From assembly GCF_002217755.1 (NCBI RefSeq), contig NZ_BCFL01000022.1:310001-374000 (forward strand): DNA of 64,000 nucleotides, written 5' to 3'. The position numbers were made by a program, and so were the translations under genes. The DNA comes from Streptomyces hyaluromycini. Lineage in GTDB: Bacteria > Actinomycetota > Actinomycetes > Streptomycetales > Streptomycetaceae. The notes below the pieces were generated by a model. The model was given only the letters and a program-made list of their open reading frames with translations, searched no databases and was not told the origin of the DNA. This document shows positions 9,291 to 18,856 of this stretch, piece after piece. The stretch's first letter is position 1. Each line of letters opens with the position of its first letter.

Positions 9291-10511
9291 ATGTCGTACG
9301 AGAGGTGTTCTGGTCTGTCCGGCTCCCGCGAAACAGCAACCGCAGTCGACACGTCGTCCGCGCCCGCCGCGGACCGCACACCGGCCCCGCCGCCCCGCCC
9401 GGGCCCTGCCACGCGCGGCGGTCCGCCGGCTGACCGCCGCGACGCCTACTTCGACAACGCGAAGTACCTGGCGATCGTGCTGGTGGCCGTCGGGCACGCC
9501 TGGGAGCCGCTGCGCTCGGACAGCCGTACCGTCACCGCGCTCTACACGTTCGTGTACGCCTTCCACATGCCGGCGTTCATCGTCGTCTCCGGCTACTTCT
9601 CCCGCGGCTTCGACGCGAGCCCGGCCCGGATCCGGCGGCTGGTCACCGGGGTCGTCGTGCCCTATGTGGTGTTCGAGGTCGCCTACACCCTTTTCACCCG
9701 CTGGAGCGACCACGCCCCGGACCGCGAGATCAGCCTGCTGGACCCGCTGTATCTGACCTGGTTCCTGGCGGCCCTGTTCGTCTGGCGGCTGACCACGCCC
9801 GTCTGGCGGCTGCTGCGGTGGCCGCTGCCCGTCGCGCTCGCGATCGCCATGCTCGCGAGCCTGTCGTCGTCCATCGGCAACGACCTCGACCTGCAGCGGG
9901 TCCTGCAGTTCCTGCCGTACTTCGTGCTCGGCCTGTGCCTGCGGCCGGAGCACTTCGGTCTGCTGCGCCGCCGGCGCGTGCGCGTGGCAGCCGTGCCCGT
10001 CGTCGGCTGCGCCCTCGCCGTGGCCTACTGGTCGGTGCCGCACCAGGGCTACCGCTGGTTCTTCCACCGGGACAGCGCCGAGCAGCTCGGCGTGCCCGCC
10101 TGGTACGGGCCGGTCATGACCCTCGCCACCTTCGGCTGCTCCCTGGTGCTGGCCGCCTGCTTCCTCGCCTGGGTGCCGGGCCGCCGCACCTGGTTCACCG
10201 CCCTCGGCGCGGGCACGCTCTACGGCTATCTGCTGCACGGCTTCGTCGCACAGGGCGCCAAGCCCGCCCACTGGTACGCCCCGGCCTGGATGCACGGCCC
10301 GCTGGGCGCGCTGACCGCCACCCTCACCGCCGCCGTGGTGGTGACCCTGCTGTGCACACCGCCGGTGCGCCGGGTCTTCCGATGGGTGATGGAGCCCCGG
10401 ATGGAGTGGGCGTTCCGGGCGGGGGAGGGGCGCCCGGCACGGGCAGGGGAGGGCCGCCGGGCGCAGGACGGCCGGCGAAACGCCGCACGGGTCCTTTCCG
10501 GGAGCCGCTGA
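9291..10511 (+). CDS. Acyltransferase 3-family membrane protein
   Basis: 406-aa integral membrane protein with about ten hydrophobic segments starting near residue 60. The early motif DAYFDNAKYLAIVLVAVGHAWEPL carries the family His (GHAWEP), and FHMPAFIVVSGYFS matches the next conserved segment. Members transfer acyl groups to cell-surface carbohydrates or other acceptors. The N-terminal ~55 residues are a Pro/Ala-rich cytoplasmic extension and the C-terminal tail is rich in charged and Gly residues. The ATG at 9291 has GCGGAG close upstream. It ends 20 bases before hypX but is probably unrelated to hydrogenase maturation. Confidence 0.85.
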   Translation: MSYERCSGLSGSRETATAVDTSSAPAADRTPAPPPRPGPATRGGPPADRRDAYFDNAKYLAIVLVAVGHAWEPLRSDSRTVTALYTFVYAFHMPAFIVVSGYFSRGFDASPARIRRLVTGVVVPYVVFEVAYTLFTRWSDHAPDREISLLDPLYLTWFLAALFVWRLTTPVWRLLRWPLPVALAIAMLASLSSSIGNDLDLQRVLQFLPYFVLGLCLRPEHFGLLRRRRVRVAAVPVVGCALAVAYWSVPHQGYRWFFHRDSAEQLGVPAWYGPVMTLATFGCSLVLAACFLAWVPGRRTWFTALGAGTLYGYLLHGFVAQGAKPAHWYAPAWMHGPLGALTATLTAAVVVTLLCTPPVRRVFRWVMEPRMEWAFRAGEGRPARAGEGRRAQDGRRNAARVLSGSR

Positions 10512-10531
10512 AGCGGCGAATATGCCGCACC

Positions 10532-12226
10532 ATGGACATTCTGCTCGTCGCCAGTGCGTTCAACAGCCTGTCCCAGCGGGTCTACGCCGAACTGTCCGAC
10601 CTCGGCCACCGGGTGGACGTCGTCCTCGCCGGCCACGACCCCGACGCCGTCCGCCACGCCGTACGGGACCGGCGCCCGGAGCTGATCATCGCACCGATGC
10701 TGAGGACGGCACTCCCCGAGGACGTCTGGCAGCGGCACACCTGCCTGATCGTCCATCCCGGACCGCTCGGCGACCGGGGCCCCTCCTCCCTCGACTGGGC
10801 CATCGCCGGCCGGGCGGCCGAGTGGGGGGTGACCGTGCTCCAGGCCGAGGCGGCCATGGACGCGGGCGCGGTCTGGGCGAGCGAGCCGTTCCCGGTGGCG
10901 CCGGTCGGCAAGAGCGACCTCTACCGCAACGAGGCCGCCGACGCCGCCCTCACCGCCGTCCACCGGGCCGTACGACGGTACGCCGACGGCTCCTACAAAC
11001 CACGGCCGCAGAGCGACCCCGCCATCCACGGGCGGGTCGTCTGGCGTGACGTCTTCCGGCAGCGGCGGCGGCGGATCGACTGGGCGGCCGACGACACCGC
11101 GACGGTGCTGCGCAAGCTGCGCGGGGCCGACTCACAGCCCGGGGTGCTGGACGAACTCCTCGGGCGTGAGGTGTTCCTGCACGGCGGCCACCCCGAGGAC
11201 CGACTGCGCGGAGCACCCGGTGAGCTGCTCGCGACCCGGGCGGGCGCGGTCTGCCGGGCCACCCGCGACGGCGCCGTCTGGATCCCGGAACTGCGCCCCC
11301 GCAAGAACTCCGGCGACCCGGCCCCCTTCCGCCGCCCCGCCACCGACGTCCTGGCCCGCCCCGCCAACGACGGCCTCGCCACCCCGGCCCTCCCCGAGAG
11401 CCCCGCCCCGCTCGAACTGCCCGCGGACCGCCGCACCTGGACCGACATCCGCTACCGGCAGCTCGGCGACGTCGGCCTCGTCGGCTTCTCCTTCCCCGGC
11501 GGCGCGATGAGCACCGACCACTGCCGGCGCCTGCTCGCCGCCTACCGGTACGCCCTCGACCGGCCCACCCGGGTCGTGGTGCTCGGCGGCCGGCGCGACT
11601 TCTTCTCCAACGGGATCCATCTCAACGTCATCGAGGCCGCCGCGGACCCCGCCGAGGAGTCCCGGACCAACCTCGACGCCATGGACGACCTGGTCGAGGC
11701 CGTGCTGCGGACCGACGACCGGCTCGTCGTGGCCGCGCTCGGCGGCAACGCGGCGGCCGGCGGTGCCATGCTCGCCCTCGCCGCCGACGAGGTCTGGTGC
11801 CGGGCCGGTGCCGTCCTCAACCCGCACTACCGGCGGATGGGCCTGTACGGCTCCGAGTTCTGGACGTACTCGCTGCCGCGCCGCGCCGGCGCGGACACCG
11901 CCCGGCGGCTGACGGAGGAGGCCCGGCCGGTGAGCGCCGCGACGGCCGCCCGGACCGGGCTCGTCGACCGGCTGCTGCCGGTCCCCGCAGAGGGCTTCAC
12001 CGCCGAGGTCGAACGACTGGCGGCCGAGCTCGCGGGCACTCCGGATCTCGACCGCAGGATCGCCGCCAAGGCCGCGGCGCGCCGGGCCGACGAGGAGGAA
12101 CGGCCGCTCGCCGAGTACCGCAGGGACGAACTCGCCCGGATGCACGCCGTGTTCTGCGACCCGGACGCCGCCTACCACGCCCTGCGCTCCGACTTCGTCC
12201 GCAAGGTCCCGGGCGGTGCCCGGTGA
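10532..12226 (+). CDS. hypX: HypX/HoxX hydrogenase maturation protein
   Basis: 564-aa fusion. The N-terminal part resembles formyl-tetrahydrofolate-using hydrolases/transferases (SLSQRVYAELSDLGHRVDVVL, then HTCLIVHPGPLGDRGPSSLDWAI). The C-terminal part is a crotonase/enoyl-CoA hydratase fold (VVVLGGRRDFFSNGIHLN, VVAALGGNAAAGGAMLALAA). HypX makes the CO ligand of the [NiFe] centre from formyl-THF under oxic conditions, so it fits an enzyme made in air. The length matches the family. It overlaps the endopeptidase gene by 4 bases (GTGA) and heads the plus-strand maturation operon. Confidence 0.9.
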   Translation: MDILLVASAFNSLSQRVYAELSDLGHRVDVVLAGHDPDAVRHAVRDRRPELIIAPMLRTALPEDVWQRHTCLIVHPGPLGDRGPSSLDWAIAGRAAEWGVTVLQAEAAMDAGAVWASEPFPVAPVGKSDLYRNEAADAALTAVHRAVRRYADGSYKPRPQSDPAIHGRVVWRDVFRQRRRRIDWAADDTATVLRKLRGADSQPGVLDELLGREVFLHGGHPEDRLRGAPGELLATRAGAVCRATRDGAVWIPELRPRKNSGDPAPFRRPATDVLARPANDGLATPALPESPAPLELPADRRTWTDIRYRQLGDVGLVGFSFPGGAMSTDHCRRLLAAYRYALDRPTRVVVLGGRRDFFSNGIHLNVIEAAADPAEESRTNLDAMDDLVEAVLRTDDRLVVAALGGNAAAGGAMLALAADEVWCRAGAVLNPHYRRMGLYGSEFWTYSLPRRAGADTARRLTEEARPVSAATAARTGLVDRLLPVPAEGFTAEVERLAAELAGTPDLDRRIAAKAAARRADEEERPLAEYRRDELARMHAVFCDPDAAYHALRSDFVRKVPGGAR

Positions 12227-12804
12227 CGCGGCTGCTGGTGGCGGGCGTCGGCAACATCTTCCTCGGCGACGACGCCTTCGGCCCGGAGGTGATCCGAGCC
12301 CTGGACGCGCGTCCGCTGCCGCCCGGGGCGCGGGTCCGGGACTTCGGCATCCGGGGCATGGACCTCGCCTACACCCTGCTCGACGGCTGGTCGGTGGTCG
12401 TCCTCGTGGACGCGGCCGTACGCGGCGAGCGGCCCGGCACCCTGTCCCTCGTCGAGCCCGCGCTCCCCGACGGCCGCCCGGCGGCCCCGCCCGAGGCACA
12501 CGGCATGGACCCGGCGAAGGTGCTCGCGCTCGCCGCCCATCTCGGCGGGGAGGCCCTGCCCCGCGTCCTCGTGCTCGCCTGCGAGCCCGGGGAGCTGCCG
12601 CGCGGCGACGAGGACATCGCCCCCGGACTGAGCGCACCCGTCCGGGACGCGGTCGCACGGGCGGTCGCCGCCCTGCACCGCCTGGTCCCGGCGCTGCTCG
12701 CCGATCCCCTGATCACGCCCGCGTTGGACCGCCCGGAGGAATCCACGGCCCCCGCCGCGGCCGGTCGCCCGCCGACAGCCGTCACCGGCGCGGAGGATCG
12801 CTGA
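12223..12804 (+). CDS. Hydrogenase maturation endopeptidase (HyaD/HupD type)
   Basis: 193-aa nickel-dependent protease that would clip the C-terminal tail of the large subunit after nickel insertion. Family motifs are present: LVAGVGNIFLGDDAFGPEV with the first acidic Ni ligand region, FGIRGMDLAYTLLDG, and EAHGMDPAKVLALA with the ligand His. The last ~35 residues are a Pro/Ala-rich extension. The GTG at 12223 overlaps the hypX stop. The predicted substrate is the 22-residue tail of the large subunit encoded at 20438-22228. Confidence 0.9.
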   Translation: MTRLLVAGVGNIFLGDDAFGPEVIRALDARPLPPGARVRDFGIRGMDLAYTLLDGWSVVVLVDAAVRGERPGTLSLVEPALPDGRPAAPPEAHGMDPAKVLALAAHLGGEALPRVLVLACEPGELPRGDEDIAPGLSAPVRDAVARAVAALHRLVPALLADPLITPALDRPEESTAPAAAGRPPTAVTGAEDR

Positions 12805-12874
12805 CGGACCAGGACGCGGACCCACCCGCTCCGCAGGTCCTTCCCGAGCGCAGCGACCGAGGAGCGGAGTTTTC

Positions 12875-13597
12875 ATGTGTCAGTCGGAGGAGGTCACCCG
12901 GGCCGTCCTGGCCAGGAACGACGGCCTGGCCGCGAGGCTGCGCAGCGACCTGGCCGCACGCGGGGTCGGCGTGGTGAACCTGCTCTCCAGCCCCGGCAGC
13001 GGCAAGACCGAACTGCTCGGCCGGGTGCTGGCCCGGGCGGGGGAGCGGGGCGTGCCCGTCGCCGCCTTCACCGCCGACCTCGCCACCGAGAACGACGCGA
13101 AACGCCTGGCCCGTTCGGGAGCGCCGGTGAAGCAGCTGCTCACCGACGGGCTGTGCCACCTGGAGGCCCGGCAGGTCCGCGGGCATCTGGAGGGCTGGCT
13201 GCCGCCGGACACCGCGCTGCTGTTCGTGGAGAACGTCGGCAACCTGGTCTGCCCGGCCTCCTACGACCTCGGCGAGCACCTGCGGATCGTGCTCATGGCG
13301 GTGACCGAGGGCGAGGACAAGCCCTCGAAGTACCCCACCGCCTTCGGCTCCGCACACCTGGTCGTGCTCACCAAGACCGACCTCGCCGGGCCGGCCGGCT
13401 TCGACGAGACCGACTTCGCCGAGCATGTGCGGCGGGTCAACCCCGGGGTGGAGATCATCCGCTCCTGCGCCCGCACCGGGGAGGGCGTCGACACGGTCCT
13501 CGACCGGGTGCTCGCCGTACGGGACGGCGCCCCCGTGCACACACCGCCCCTCGCCCCGCACCCGCACGGTCACGTCCACGCTCCCGCCGCCTCGTGA
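12875..13597 (+). CDS. hypB: HypB nickel-insertion GTPase
   Basis: 240-aa SIMIBI-class GTPase that delivers nickel with HypA. The P-loop is LLSSPGSGKTELL (about residues 37-49), followed by FTADLATENDAKRL, FVENVGNLVCPASYDLGEH and the base-recognition motif LTKTDLAG. The N-terminus lacks the CxxCGC nickel site of E. coli HypB. A His-rich tail (HPHGHVH) at the C-terminus may store nickel instead. GGAGCGGAG precedes the ATG; the 70-base gap after the endopeptidase gene is the largest break within the hyp operon. Confidence 0.95.
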   Translation: MCQSEEVTRAVLARNDGLAARLRSDLAARGVGVVNLLSSPGSGKTELLGRVLARAGERGVPVAAFTADLATENDAKRLARSGAPVKQLLTDGLCHLEARQVRGHLEGWLPPDTALLFVENVGNLVCPASYDLGEHLRIVLMAVTEGEDKPSKYPTAFGSAHLVVLTKTDLAGPAGFDETDFAEHVRRVNPGVEIIRSCARTGEGVDTVLDRVLAVRDGAPVHTPPLAPHPHGHVHAPAAS

Positions 13598-15957
13598 CGG
13601 CGCCCGCCACGACGGCTGCCGTCCGCCGGCGCATCACCGTGCGCGGGACCGTACAGGGCGTGGGCTTCCGCCCGTACGTCCACCGCCTGGCCGCCGAACT
13701 CGCGCTCACCGGGTTCGTCGGCAACACGGCCAGCGGGGTGCTCATCGAGGTCGAGGGGGCGGCGGCCGGCGTCGCACGGTTCTGCGAGCGGCTCGCCGGC
13801 GAACCGCCGCCGCTGGCAAGCGTGACCGCCGTGGCCGTCGAGGAGGTACCGGTCACCGGGGCGGACCCCGGCTTCACCATCCGCGCCACCGAGCAGTCGG
13901 CCCCGGGCCGCACCCTCCTGCCGCCCGACACCGCCACCTGCCCCGACTGCCTGCGGGAACTCGCCGATCCGGCCGACCGCCGGCACCGCCACCCCTTCAT
14001 CACCTGCACCCACTGCGGGCCCCGCTTCACCATCGCCACCGGAATGCCGTACGACCGCGCGGTCACCACGATGTCCGGCTTCCCCATGTGTCCCGCCTGC
14101 GCCGGGGAGTACGACGCCCCGGCCGACCGCCGATTCCACGCCCAGCCCGTGGCCTGCCCGGACTGCGGTCCCCGGCTGCGGCTGGTGCCCGCCGCGGGCA
14201 GCGGCGTGAGAGCCGCTCGCGACGGTGATGCCCTCTCACGGGCACGAGAGCTTCTCGCCGCAGGGCGGATCGTCGCCGTGAAGGGCATCGGCGGCTACCA
14301 CCTGGCCTGCGACGCCTCCCACACCCGGGCCGTCGACACCCTGCGCACCCGCAAGGCGCGGGGCGACAAGCCGTTCGCGGTGATGTGCGCGGACCTCGGC
14401 GAGGCGGAGCGGATCGCCGAGATCGGGACGGCCGAGCGGGCCGCGCTCACCAGCCCCCGGCGCCCCATCGTCCTCCTCCGCCCCCGTCCCGCCGCCCGGC
14501 TCGCGCCCGGCGTGTGCCCCGGCAGTCCGCACCTCGGCGTGATGCTGCCCTACACCCCCGTCCACACCCTGCTGTTCGGCCTCCCCGGCGACCCGCCCGG
14601 CCCCCGCGTCCTGGTCATGACCAGCGGCAACCGCTCGGGCGAACCGATCGTCACGGACGACGAAGAGGCGCTGAGCCGGCTGTTCGGCCTTGCCGACGCC
14701 TGGCTCGCCCACGACCGGCCCATCGCCTCGCCCTGCGACGACTCCCTGCTGCGGGTCCGCGCCGACGGCACCGAGCAGGTTCTGCGCCGCTCCCGTGGAT
14801 ACGCGCCGCGCCCGCTGCGCCTGGCGGTCCCGGTGCGGCCCGCGCTCGCGGTCGGCGGCGACCTCAAGAACGCGCTGTGCGTCGGCGAGGGCGACCTGGC
14901 CTGGTTCGGGCCGCACATCGGCGACATGGGCGACCTGGCCACCCTGGAGGCGGCCGTCAGGGCGGAACGGCACGTGTACCGGCTGACCGGGGTCCGCCCC
15001 GAACTCGTCGCCGCCGACCGCCACCCGGGCTACCACTCGGCCGCCTGGGCCCGCCGCCGGTCCACCCGACTCGGGTTGGGCAAACCGGTGTTCGTCCAGC
15101 ACCACCACGCCCACATCGCCTCCGCCATGGCCCAGGCAGGCCTCGACGGCACCACACCCGTCATCGGCGTGGCCTTCGACGGCACCGGCTACGGCGACGA
15201 CGCCACCGTCTGGGGCGGCGAGGTGCTCGTCGCCGACTACACCGGCTACCGGCGCCTCGCCCACCTCGCCCCGGCCCCGCTGCCCGGCGGGGACGCGGGC
15301 GTCGCCAACCCGTGCCGGACCGCACTGGCCCGGCTGTGGGCGGCCGGACTGCCCTGGGACCCCGACCTGCCCAGTGCCGCCGCCTGCTCCCGTGAGGAAC
15401 TCAGGCTGCTGGCACGGCAGTTGCCGAGCCAGATCGGCTGCGTCGCCACCTCCAGCATGGGCCGCCTCTTCGACGCCGTGTCGTCCCTCGCGGGCGTGTG
15501 CCACCGTGCCGGGTACGAGGCCCAGGCCGCCCTGGAGCTGGAGGCCGAGGCCTGCCGGGCCTGGGGCGAGGAGACGGCCGCCTACCCCTTCGGCGACCCC
15601 TTCGACCCGGCCCCCGCCCTGTGCGCGATCATCGCCGACCTGCGGCGCGGCACGCCGGTGCCGGTGATCGCGGCCCGCTTCCACCGCGGGGTCGCCCGGG
15701 CGGTCCTGGACCTCTGCCGCGGCGCGCGCCGGGCCACCGGACTGACCACCGTCGCCCTCACCGGAGGCGTGTTCGCCAACGCGCTCCTCGAAGACGCGAG
15801 CACGGACCTGTTGCACGGCGCCGGATTCACGGTCCTGCGGCACGGCGAAGTCCCGCCGAACGACGGCGGACTGGCCCTCGGGCAACTGGTGGTCGCGGCC
15901 CACCGGCAACGACCCGACGACGACCGACGTACGGCAGTCAGCGACGAGACGGAGTGA
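13594..15957 (+). CDS. hypF: HypF carbamoyltransferase
   Basis: 787-aa enzyme that activates carbamoyl phosphate and transfers the carbamoyl group to HypE, the first step of CN- ligand synthesis. Domains in order: acylphosphatase (RGTVQGVGFRPYVHRL); two zinc-finger units (CPDCLREL with CTHCGPRF, then CPACAGEY with CPDCGPRL); a YrdC-like domain (RELLAAGRIVAVKGIGGYHL); and a Kae1-like domain (VFVQHHHAHIASAMAQ and VALTGGVFANALL). Full length for the family. The GTG start overlaps the hypB stop by 4 bases. Confidence 0.96.
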   Translation: MTAPATTAAVRRRITVRGTVQGVGFRPYVHRLAAELALTGFVGNTASGVLIEVEGAAAGVARFCERLAGEPPPLASVTAVAVEEVPVTGADPGFTIRATEQSAPGRTLLPPDTATCPDCLRELADPADRRHRHPFITCTHCGPRFTIATGMPYDRAVTTMSGFPMCPACAGEYDAPADRRFHAQPVACPDCGPRLRLVPAAGSGVRAARDGDALSRARELLAAGRIVAVKGIGGYHLACDASHTRAVDTLRTRKARGDKPFAVMCADLGEAERIAEIGTAERAALTSPRRPIVLLRPRPAARLAPGVCPGSPHLGVMLPYTPVHTLLFGLPGDPPGPRVLVMTSGNRSGEPIVTDDEEALSRLFGLADAWLAHDRPIASPCDDSLLRVRADGTEQVLRRSRGYAPRPLRLAVPVRPALAVGGDLKNALCVGEGDLAWFGPHIGDMGDLATLEAAVRAERHVYRLTGVRPELVAADRHPGYHSAAWARRRSTRLGLGKPVFVQHHHAHIASAMAQAGLDGTTPVIGVAFDGTGYGDDATVWGGEVLVADYTGYRRLAHLAPAPLPGGDAGVANPCRTALARLWAAGLPWDPDLPSAAACSREELRLLARQLPSQIGCVATSSMGRLFDAVSSLAGVCHRAGYEAQAALELEAEACRAWGEETAAYPFGDPFDPAPALCAIIADLRRGTPVPVIAARFHRGVARAVLDLCRGARRATGLTTVALTGGVFANALLEDASTDLLHGAGFTVLRHGEVPPNDGGLALGQLVVAAHRQRPDDDRRTAVSDETE

Positions 15958-15960
15958 CCC

Positions 15961-16263
15961 ATGTGTTTGGCAGTGCCCGGAAGGGTCGTGAGCATCGACG
16001 ACACCGCCGATCCGCTCACCGGCCTGATCGACTTCGGCGGGGTGCAGAAGCAGGCGTGTCTGGAGTACGTGTCGGACGTCAAGGTCGGCGAGTACGTCAT
16101 CGTCCATGTGGGCTTCGCCCTGCAGCGACTTGACGAGGAGTCGGCCCTGGCCTCCCTCAGGCTCTTCGAGGAACTGGGGCTCCTGGAGGAGGAGTTCGGC
16201 GACGCTTGGCAGCAGGCGGCCCGGCAGGCGGCTCAGCCGACCGAGGGGAGCGAGGTCCGGTGA
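15961..16263 (+). CDS. hypC: HypC chaperone
   Basis: 100-aa OB-fold chaperone that works with HypD in building and moving the Fe(CN)2CO unit to the large subunit. It begins MCLAVPGRVVSI with the essential Cys2, and contains VGEYVIVHVGFALQRLDEESA. It starts 4 bases after hypF and overlaps the hypD start by 4 bases. Confidence 0.95.
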   Translation: MCLAVPGRVVSIDDTADPLTGLIDFGGVQKQACLEYVSDVKVGEYVIVHVGFALQRLDEESALASLRLFEELGLLEEEFGDAWQQAARQAAQPTEGSEVR

Positions 16264-17387
16264 AGTACCTCGACGAGTTCAACGACCCCAAGCTGGCGCG
16301 CCGGCTGCTGGACGAGATCCGGGCCACCGTCACCCGGCCCTGGGCCCTGATGGAGGTGTGCGGCGGCCAGACCCACTCGATCATCCGGCACGGCATCGAC
16401 CAACTCCTCCCGGAGGAGGTGGAGTTGATCCACGGGCCGGGCTGCCCGGTCTGCGTCACCCCGCTGGAGTGCATCGACAAGGCGCTGGAGATCGCCGCCC
16501 GCCCCGACGTGATCTTCTGCTCGTTCGGCGACATGCTCCGCGTCCCCGGCACCGACCGGGACCTGTTCCGGGTCAAGGGCGCGGGCGGTGACGTCCGCGT
16601 GGTCTACTCACCGCTCGACGCGCTCCAGCTGGCCCGGCGCCACCCCGGCAAACAGGTGGTGTTCTTCGCCATCGGCTTCGAGACCACCGCCCCCGCCAAC
16701 GCCATGGCCGTCCACCAGGCCAAGCGCCTCGGCCTGGCCAACTTCACCCTCCTGGTCTCCCATGTCCGGGTCCCCCCGGCCATCGAGGCCATCATGACCG
16801 CCCCCGCCTGCCGGGTGCAGGGCTTCCTGGCCGCCGGGCACGTGTGCAGCGTGATGGGCATGGCCGAGTACCCCGGACTCGCCGAACGGCACCGGGTCCC
16901 CGTCGTCGTCACCGGCTTCGAACCGCTCGACATCCTGGAGGGCATCCGCCGCACGGTCGGCCAACTGGAGCGCGGCGAGCACCGGGTGGAGAACGCCTAC
17001 GCCCGCGCCGTACGCGCCGACGGCAACCCCGCCGCCATCCGCATGATCGAAGAGGTCTTCGAGATCACCGACCGGAACTGGCGCGGCATCGGCCGCATCC
17101 CCGGCAGCGGCTGGCGGCTGAGCGAGGCCTACCGCGCGTTCGACGCCGAGCACCGCTTCGACGTCACCGGCATCCGCACCGAGGAACCCGCCGAGTGCCG
17201 CGCCGGCGAGGTCCTGCAGGGGCTCATCAAACCCACCGACTGCGCGGCCTTCGGCACCAGCTGCACCCCGCGCACCCCGCTCGGCGCCACCATGGTCTCC
17301 AGCGAGGGCGCCTGCGCCGCCTACTACCTGTACCGCCGGATGTCCGAACCGGCCCTCCCGCGCGAGGAGATGAACCCCGTTGGCTGA
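16260..17387 (+). CDS. hypD: HypD Fe-S maturation protein
   Basis: 375-aa scaffold carrying a [4Fe-4S] cluster; it assembles the Fe(CN)2CO moiety with HypC and HypE. Conserved elements: MEVCGGQTHSI, HGPGCPVCVTPLE, FAIGFETTAPANA, GFLAAGHVCSVMG, and the C-terminal Cys set in CRAGEVLQG, KPTDCAAFGTSCTP and SEGACAAYY. The GTG start overlaps the hypC stop (GTGA). Confidence 0.96.
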   Translation: MKYLDEFNDPKLARRLLDEIRATVTRPWALMEVCGGQTHSIIRHGIDQLLPEEVELIHGPGCPVCVTPLECIDKALEIAARPDVIFCSFGDMLRVPGTDRDLFRVKGAGGDVRVVYSPLDALQLARRHPGKQVVFFAIGFETTAPANAMAVHQAKRLGLANFTLLVSHVRVPPAIEAIMTAPACRVQGFLAAGHVCSVMGMAEYPGLAERHRVPVVVTGFEPLDILEGIRRTVGQLERGEHRVENAYARAVRADGNPAAIRMIEEVFEITDRNWRGIGRIPGSGWRLSEAYRAFDAEHRFDVTGIRTEEPAECRAGEVLQGLIKPTDCAAFGTSCTPRTPLGATMVSSEGACAAYYLYRRMSEPALPREEMNPVG

Positions 17388-18444
17388 GCAGACCGTCGTC
17401 GACCCCGCGAACTGGAGCTGCCCGGCGCCCATCCGCGACCAGCCGGTCGTGGTCATGGGCCACGGCGGAGGCGGCGCCCTCTCCGCCGAACTGATCGAGC
17501 AGGTCTTCGCCCCCGCCTACGGCAACGCCCTCCTCGCCGGGATGACCGACTCCGCCGTCCTCCACCTCGGCGGCGCCCGCCTGGCCTTCTCCACCGACTC
17601 CTACGTCGTACGCCCGCTGTTCTTCCCCGGCGGCTGCCTCGGCGACCTCGCCGTCAACGGCACCGTCAACGACCTGGCGATGAGCGGCGCCCGGCCCGCC
17701 TACCTCTCCGCCGCCTTCGTCCTGGAGGAGGGCGTCGAGCTGACCGTCGTCGAGCGCATCGCGCGGGCCATGGGCGCGGCGGCCGAGACGGCCGGTGTCA
17801 CCATCGCCACCGGCGACACCAAGGTGGTCGAGAGCGGCCACGGGGACGGGGTGTACGTCACCACCGCCGGCGTCGGCCTCGTCCCCGAGCGCGTCGACAT
17901 CCGGCCGCAGCGGGCCCGCCCCGGCGACGCCGTCATCGTCAGCGGGCCGATCGGCCTGCACGGAGTCGCCGTGCTCAGCGTGCGCGAGGGGCTGGAGTTC
18001 GGCATCGAGATCGCCAGCGACACCGCGCCGCTGGCCGACCTGGTCGCGACCATGCTGGACGTCACCCCCGACATCCACGTCCTGCGCGACCCGACCCGCG
18101 GCGGCCTGGCCGCGTCGCTGAACGAGATCGCCCGCGCCTCGGGAACCGGGGTACAGCTGGCCGAGCGCGCGATCCCGGTACCGGACGCGGTCGCCAACGC
18201 CTGCGGTTTCCTCGGCCTCGACCCGCTCTACGTCGCCAACGAGGGGCGGCTCGTCGCCTTCGTCCCGCCGACGGAGGCCGACGCCGTGCTCGCGGCGATG
18301 CGCGCCCATCCGCAGGGGGCGGGCGCGGTGGTCGTCGGCCAGTGCGTGACCGAGCACCCCGGCATGGTGGTGGTGGCGACCGGCCTGGGCGGCACCCGGG
18401 TCGTCGATCTTCCGCTCGGGGAGCAACTGCCCCGTATCTGCTGA
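17380..18444 (+). CDS. hypE: HypE cyanide-ligand dehydratase
   Basis: 354-aa AIR-synthase-like protein that dehydrates its own C-terminal thiocarbamate to thiocyanate. The C-terminal motif PRIC supplies the modified Cys. The ATP-binding fold shows VVVMGHGGGGALSAELI, GGCLGDLAVNGTVNDLAMSGA and DPTRGGLAASLNEIA. The likely start is TTG at 17380, inside the end of hypD, with GAGGAG about 10 bases upstream; no in-frame ATG or GTG lies close by. It is the last gene of the plus-strand hyp operon. Confidence 0.95.
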   Translation: MAEQTVVDPANWSCPAPIRDQPVVVMGHGGGGALSAELIEQVFAPAYGNALLAGMTDSAVLHLGGARLAFSTDSYVVRPLFFPGGCLGDLAVNGTVNDLAMSGARPAYLSAAFVLEEGVELTVVERIARAMGAAAETAGVTIATGDTKVVESGHGDGVYVTTAGVGLVPERVDIRPQRARPGDAVIVSGPIGLHGVAVLSVREGLEFGIEIASDTAPLADLVATMLDVTPDIHVLRDPTRGGLAASLNEIARASGTGVQLAERAIPVPDAVANACGFLGLDPLYVANEGRLVAFVPPTEADAVLAAMRAHPQGAGAVVVGQCVTEHPGMVVVATGLGGTRVVDLPLGEQLPRIC

Positions 18445-18468
18445 CGACGTCTGCTGACGACAGGGCGA

Positions 18469-18513
18469 TGACCCCGCCGGCGGCCCGGGTTCTCCGCGGC
18501 ACCGGCGGGGTCA
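18469..18513. terminator. Bidirectional hairpin between hypE and hypA
   Basis: A perfect 12-bp inverted repeat (TGACCCCGCCGG ... CCGGCGGGGTCA) with a 21-base spacer lies between the converging hyp operons. The right arm includes the hypA stop codon. Confidence 0.65.
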
Positions 18514-18849
18514 CTCGACCGCGGTGATCTCCAGCTCCCGGCCGCTGCGCAGCTCGGTGGAGGGGCGGTCGCAGTGCGGGCACCAGAAGAACGGCGGCAT
18601 GCCCACCGCGAACTCCTCGGCGCACGGCCCGCACCAGGCCCGCGCGGTCACCTGCTCGACCACGAGCCGGGCGCCGGCGAGGGCGGTGCCGTCACGGGCC
18701 ACCTCGAAGGCGAAGTCCAGGGCGTCGGGGACGACCCCGGACAGTTCGCCGACCCGGACGGTCACCGCGGAGACACTGTCCGCGCCGTCCGCCCGGGCCC
18801 ACTCGTCGGCCTGCTCCACGATCGCGGTCGCGATCGACAGTTCGTGCAC
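18511..18849 (-). CDS. hypA: HypA nickel/zinc chaperone
   Basis: 112-aa protein that passes nickel to the hydrogenase with HypB. It begins MHELSIATAIVEQ, with the Ni-binding His2. The zinc site is built from WCGPCAEEF and FWCPHCDRP, a two-CxxC arrangement. It is the last gene of the minus-strand operon, split from the other hyp genes. Confidence 0.93.
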   Translation of the reverse strand: MHELSIATAIVEQADEWARADGADSVSAVTVRVGELSGVVPDALDFAFEVARDGTALAGARLVVEQVTARAWCGPCAEEFAVGMPPFFWCPHCDRPSTELRSGRELEITAVE

Positions 18850-18856
18850 GACCGGC

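Noticed and set aside
14236..16107. Long open frame antisense to hypF
   Set aside because: The hypF frame has all family motifs; the antisense frame is Gly/Val/Gln-rich noise.
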